A DNA stretch of 17,574 bases, taken from contig JAAYWU010000045.1 in assembly GCA_012516295.1 (NCBI GenBank), forward strand, positions 1-17,574, read 5' to 3'. Position numbers and translations under genes: made by a program. Origin of the DNA: Clostridiales bacterium (GTDB taxonomy: Bacteria > Bacillota > Clostridia > Oscillospirales > Acutalibacteraceae). Shown here in pieces: positions 14,898 through 17,574 of the stretch. The notes under the pieces were generated by a model. The model made no database searches. It saw only the letters and a list, made by a program, of their open reading frames with translations, and had not been told where the DNA came from. The first letter of the stretch is position 1. Every line of letters begins with the position of its first letter.

Positions 14898-15132
14898 GAT
14901 CTCAATTATTCGCAATTTGAATAATAATTACAGCGTAACAACAGGAAAATTAGCTATTATTACGAAGCATAAAATATCCGGCTTTAGGAGGTTCCAAGAC
15001 GCTCCGCTTCGTGTCGGATTCCACTATTCATTGCCGGATAACAAGCGTTCTTAGCGCCCTTGCGGGACATTTTCAGCGTGTGTATTTTGTGAAACGAATA
15101 CGGCAAGCAAGAATCTACATGTTTTATTATAT
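14898..15132. other. Non-coding gap between the RNA terminator and the malic enzyme terminator
   Basis: This 235-nt stretch contains no gene I can support. It holds a perfect inverted repeat TATCCGGC (14975-14982) / GCCGGATA (15033-15040), and within it GACGC (14998-15002) / GTGTC (15011-15015) with an 8-nt loop. A shorter AT-rich repeat ATTATTC/GAATAAT lies at 14905-14925. TAGGAGG at 14985-14991 looks like a ribosome binding site, but no start codon follows at a proper distance. It may be a degenerate gene end or a repeat element. Confidence 0.45.
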
Positions 15133-15174
15133 AAAAAACAGCCCCGTCCTTCCTCGTGGGGAAGGGCGGGGCTG
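15133..15174 (-). terminator. Intrinsic terminator after malic enzyme
   Basis: On the minus strand a 15-pair stem (15174-15160 with 15153-15139, one wobble) and a 6-nt loop is followed by C/A and a run of six U (complement of 15133-15138 A). It lies about 22 nt past the malic enzyme stop and closes the dehydrogenase/malic enzyme operon. Confidence 0.93.
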
Positions 15175-15196
15175 GATTGTATTACCCGTAGAGGGA

Positions 15197-16369
15197 TTAG
15201 ATTCTTGCCACGCCGGACTTGCGGGCAGCTTCGGCAACTGCCTTTGCAACGGCGGAAGCAACATTGCGGTCGAGGGCGCTCGGAATGATGTAATCGGCAG
15301 AAAGCTTGTCGTCGGTGACAAATCCGGCGATTGCATACGCTGCCGCAATCTTCATTTCGTCGTTGATGTCGCTTGCGCGTACGTCAAGCGCACCGCGGAA
15401 GATGCCCGGGAACGCCAGAACGTTGTTGATCTGGTTCGGGAAATCGCTGCGGCCCGTGCCAACAACGGCTGCGCCTGCGGCGAGGGCAACGTCCGGCATA
15501 ATTTCCGGAGTCGGGTTTGCCATCGGGAACAGAATCGGGTCCTTGTTCATGCTCTTGACCATTTCAGCCGTTACGCAGTTCGGAGCGGAAACACCGATGA
15601 ATACGTCGGCGCCCTTGAGCATGTCCGCAAGGCTGCCGCTGCGCTTTTCGTGGTTGGTGATCGCGGCCATTTCCTCTTTTTCCTTATTCAGTCCGTCGCG
15701 TCCCTGGTAAATCGCACCGTGGCGGTCGCACATGATAACGTCCTTCAGGCTGAGCGCGATCAGGAGTTTAATAATTGCGATGCCGGCCGCGCCCGCGCCC
15801 GAGGTAACAACGCGGATTTCGTCCAGCTTCTTGCCGGTCAGCTTCAGCGCGTTGAGCATAGCAGCAAGGGTTACAACGGCGGTGCCGTGCTGGTCGTCGT
15901 GGAAAATCGGAATGTCGCAGCAGGCTTTTAACTTTCTTTCAATTTCAAAGCAGCGGGGTGCGGAGATATCCTCCAGGTTAATGCCGCCGAAGCTTCCTGC
16001 GAGCAGACGGATTGTGTTGACGATTTCGTCCACATCCTTGGACCGAACGCAAAGAGGGATCGCGTCCACATCACCGAAGGTCTTGAATAACGCGCATTTA
16101 CCTTCCATAACCGGCATGCCGGCTTCCGGGCCAATGTCGCCCAATCCGAGAACCGCGGTGCCGTCGGTTACGACTGCCACCAGGTTGGAACGGCGGGTCA
16201 GCTCAAAGCTCTTGTTAACGTCCTTCTGAATCTCCAGGCAGGGCTGCGCTACGCCCGGAGTATAGGCAAGGGAAAGATCCTCGCGGGTCTTCAGGGGTGC
16301 GCGGCAAATCATTTCGATTTTACCGTTCCATTCGTAATGCTTTTTCAGCGATTCCTGTGCGTAATCCAT
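15197..16369 (-). CDS. Malic enzyme (NAD(P)-dependent, short bacterial type)
   Basis: Malic enzyme oxidatively decarboxylates malate to pyruvate and CO2 with reduction of NAD(P)+. The 390-residue protein is the short bacterial form. It has the active-site Tyr36 in LAYTPGVAQPC, VTDGTAVLGLGDIGP, the catalytic Lys91 in MEGK, metal-binding Glu133 and Asp134 in EDISAPRCFEIE, and HDDQHGT with Asp158/159. A Rossmann motif SGAGAAG follows, and NPTPEI lies in the C-terminal half. The ribosome binding site AAAGGAATG precedes ATG at 16369. Only 25 nt separate it from the upstream dehydrogenase gene. If that enzyme makes malate, the two proteins would form consecutive steps and could turn NADH into NADPH; cofactor choice cannot be fixed from sequence. 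Confidence 0.95.
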   Translation of the reverse strand: MDYAQESLKKHYEWNGKIEMICRAPLKTREDLSLAYTPGVAQPCLEIQKDVNKSFELTRRSNLVAVVTDGTAVLGLGDIGPEAGMPVMEGKCALFKTFGDVDAIPLCVRSKDVDEIVNTIRLLAGSFGGINLEDISAPRCFEIERKLKACCDIPIFHDDQHGTAVVTLAAMLNALKLTGKKLDEIRVVTSGAGAAGIAIIKLLIALSLKDVIMCDRHGAIYQGRDGLNKEKEEMAAITNHEKRSGSLADMLKGADVFIGVSAPNCVTAEMVKSMNKDPILFPMANPTPEIMPDVALAAGAAVVGTGRSDFPNQINNVLAFPGIFRGALDVRASDINDEMKIAAAYAIAGFVTDDKLSADYIIPSALDRNVASAVAKAVAEAARKSGVARI

Positions 16370-16394
16370 GAATATACATTCCTTTCAAATCAAA

Positions 16395-17348
16395 TTAAAT
16401 ATTGAGAGACGAAATGGTTTCCTTCAATACGGTTGCGCTGCGGACGAATTTTTCCTGTTCCTCAGCGGTCAGATCGGGCACCTCCATCGGTGTTGCGCCC
16501 CGCGCGTTGATAATGTACGGCAGGCTCAGGCACACGTCGTTAACGCCGTAAGCGCCGTGCAGCATGCCGGAACAGGTGACAACGGTGTTGGTGTTGCGGA
16601 GGATGCAGGTGCAGATATGGCGCGCCGAAAGCGCGATGGCATAGAACGTAGCGCCCTTCAGCTTAATAACCTGTCCACCGGAGGTATGTACATCTTCCAC
16701 GATCTGGTCAAGGTCAAGGCCCGGGAAGTCGGGGTTCTTTGCCTTCATCGCGTTAAGATAGTGGTTCAGCGGCATGCCGCCGATGCTGGCGAGGGACCAC
16801 GGAACCATGGAAGAATCGCCATGCTCGCCAAAAACATCCGCGTGGACGTTCTTCGGGCTGATTTCGATTTTGCTGGCGATGATTTCGCGCAGGCGGGCGG
16901 AATCAAGAAGTGTACCGGAACCGATTACATGGGATTCCGGCAGGCCCGTCACTTTCATGATCGTATAAGTGATAATGTCGACCGGATTGCTTACAACGAC
17001 ATAAATCGCGTCCGGCGCGTAACGAACCGCATCCGGCATAACGCTCTTGATAATGTTGACATTCCCCTGTGCAAGGTCGATCCGGGTCTGGCCCGGTTTG
17101 CGGGCGCTGCCCAGTGTGACGATGACGATGTCGGAATCCTTGATGTCACAGTAGTCGCCGGCATAGATGTTGACCGGCGGGCACAGCGCGGTGCCCTGGA
17201 TAATATCCATTGCCTCGCCCTTTGCCTTGTTTTGATTGATATCGACCAGTACGATTTCAGAAGCAACTCCGCTTACCGTAAGGGTGTATGCGATGGTTGC
17301 GCCAACATTGCCCGCACCTAAAATGCTGATTTTCGCTCCTTTTTTCAT
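16395..17348 (-). CDS. LDH-like 2-hydroxyacid dehydrogenase, probably malate dehydrogenase
   Basis: The 317-residue protein belongs to the lactate/malate dehydrogenase family. It has GAGNVGATIA (11-20) for the dinucleotide and Asp36 at the end of strand 2, which favours NAD(H). Asp149 and Arg152 sit in GTLLDSARLR, and the proton-relay His176 in GEHGD. The mobile specificity loop reads SARKPGQTR, so Arg83 stands where lactate dehydrogenases have Gln102 and malate dehydrogenases have Arg; in B. stearothermophilus LDH, Gln102 to Arg alone switches the enzyme to oxaloacetate. Thr234 (LDH position 246) stays LDH-like. The neighbouring malic enzyme supports malate chemistry. The start is ATG at 17348, 6 nt after GGAGGGG (complement of 17355-17361); an upstream in-frame TTG overlaps that site. 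Confidence 0.9.
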   Translation of the reverse strand: MKKGAKISILGAGNVGATIAYTLTVSGVASEIVLVDINQNKAKGEAMDIIQGTALCPPVNIYAGDYCDIKDSDIVIVTLGSARKPGQTRIDLAQGNVNIIKSVMPDAVRYAPDAIYVVVSNPVDIITYTIMKVTGLPESHVIGSGTLLDSARLREIIASKIEISPKNVHADVFGEHGDSSMVPWSLASIGGMPLNHYLNAMKAKNPDFPGLDLDQIVEDVHTSGGQVIKLKGATFYAIALSARHICTCILRNTNTVVTCSGMLHGAYGVNDVCLSLPYIINARGATPMEVPDLTAEEQEKFVRSATVLKETISSLNI

Positions 17349-17515
17349 AACAATCCCCTCCAATTTGAAAATCTAAAATTTCCCAACAGAGCGTTTAAAT
17401 GCCGAAAGTAATTAAATGGATAAGTTATGCTAAATTGCGTTAGAAGCGAAATAAAAGAACTAGTGTTAAAAAAATAACGTCTTGTTTTACAATAATTTGC
17501 ACAAAAAAAGTAAGA
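17349..17515. other. A+T-rich intergenic region upstream of the dehydrogenase
   Basis: These 167 nt separate the response-regulator stop from the dehydrogenase start. Apart from the ribosome binding site near 17355-17361, I see long A/T runs and no -35/-10 pair, Rex-type palindrome or intrinsic terminator that I would defend. A promoter for the operon is expected here but not identified. Confidence 0.4.
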
Positions 17516-17574
17516 TCACATTTTCCCGCTCAAGCTCATGCGGTAGCCGACCCCGGCTACGGTTTGGATGTACC
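17516..17574 (-). CDS. C-terminal end of an OmpR/PhoB-type response regulator (truncated by window edge)
   Basis: Read on the minus strand from the window edge, the frame gives Tyr-Ile-Gln-Thr-Val-Ala-Gly-Val-Gly-Tyr-Arg-Met, then SLSGKM and TGA (17518-17516). The pattern (I/V)xTVxGVGYR(L/M) is the hallmark of the last beta-hairpin (wing) of winged-helix DNA-binding domains in OmpR/PhoB response regulators. The sequence stops a few residues after the motif, as is normal. The receiver domain and most of the gene lie outside the window. Its role next to the malate genes is unknown; it is transcribed in the same direction, 167 nt upstream. Confidence 0.85.
   Translation of the reverse strand, partial: YIQTVAGVGYRMSLSGKM

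Noticed and set aside
15011..15931. Plus-strand frame of 306 codons from GTG at 15011, behind a TAGGAGG at 14985
   Set aside because: The spacing from the ribosome binding site is about 19 nt, the frame runs through the malic enzyme terminator, and most of it is antisense to malic enzyme.
16368..17321. Plus-strand frame of 317 codons opposite the dehydrogenase
   Set aside because: Shadow frame: the minus strand encodes a dehydrogenase with all catalytic residues.

Overview
The window looks like a chromosomal segment of a spore-forming, anaerobic Firmicute, most likely class Clostridia and perhaps the Oscillospirales (Ruminococcaceae-like). The grounds are inferential: the gene order infB-rbfA-nrnA-truB-ribF-rpsO-pnp, strong AGGAGG-type ribosome binding sites, sigma-A promoters with TGN-extended -10 boxes, G+C-rich genes between A+T-rich gaps, a short ProB without a PUA domain, and a sigma-E-like (sporulation) promoter. 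No rRNA, tRNA, CRISPR array, transposase or phage gene was seen.

Positions 1-8261 (+ strand) hold the translation and RNA-metabolism block: the 3' part of infB, rbfA, a DHH/DHHA1 phosphoesterase (nrnA), truB, ribF, rpsO and pnp. From rbfA to ribF the genes overlap or nearly touch. rpsO has its own promoter, a structured leader and a strong terminator. pnp lies after that terminator, has a foldable leader and ends in its own terminator. An unusual 219-nt spacer full of tetraloop hairpins sits between infB and rbfA and looks like an inserted or dispersed non-coding element.

Positions 8262-11474 (+) hold a proline-biosynthesis unit, proB-proA, behind a good promoter, followed by an unrecognised single-pass membrane protein. 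Positions 11475-12382 (- strand) hold three small unrecognised genes (56, 116 and 125 codons) packed as one operon. The upstream sequence matches the sigma-E consensus closely (CATACAAT -10, TCATATA -35, 14-nt spacer), so a mother-cell sporulation role is plausible. The last stop codon of this operon abuts the stop codon of the membrane-protein gene, with no terminator between them.

Positions 12465-14702 (+) hold a YfcE-type metallophosphoesterase and a phosphoglucomutase/phosphomannomutase with its own promoter. They are followed at about 14721-14897 by a promoter, a compact multi-stem RNA and an intrinsic terminator with no gene downstream. This is a candidate standalone ncRNA or orphaned riboswitch-like element.

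Positions 15133-17574 (- strand) hold an LDH-like dehydrogenase followed by malic enzyme and a terminator. The dehydrogenase carries Arg, not Gln, at the residue that decides lactate versus malate specificity. The pair therefore reads best as a malate-shunt module (oxaloacetate to malate to pyruvate). The final 59 bases are the C-terminal end of an OmpR/PhoB-type response regulator.
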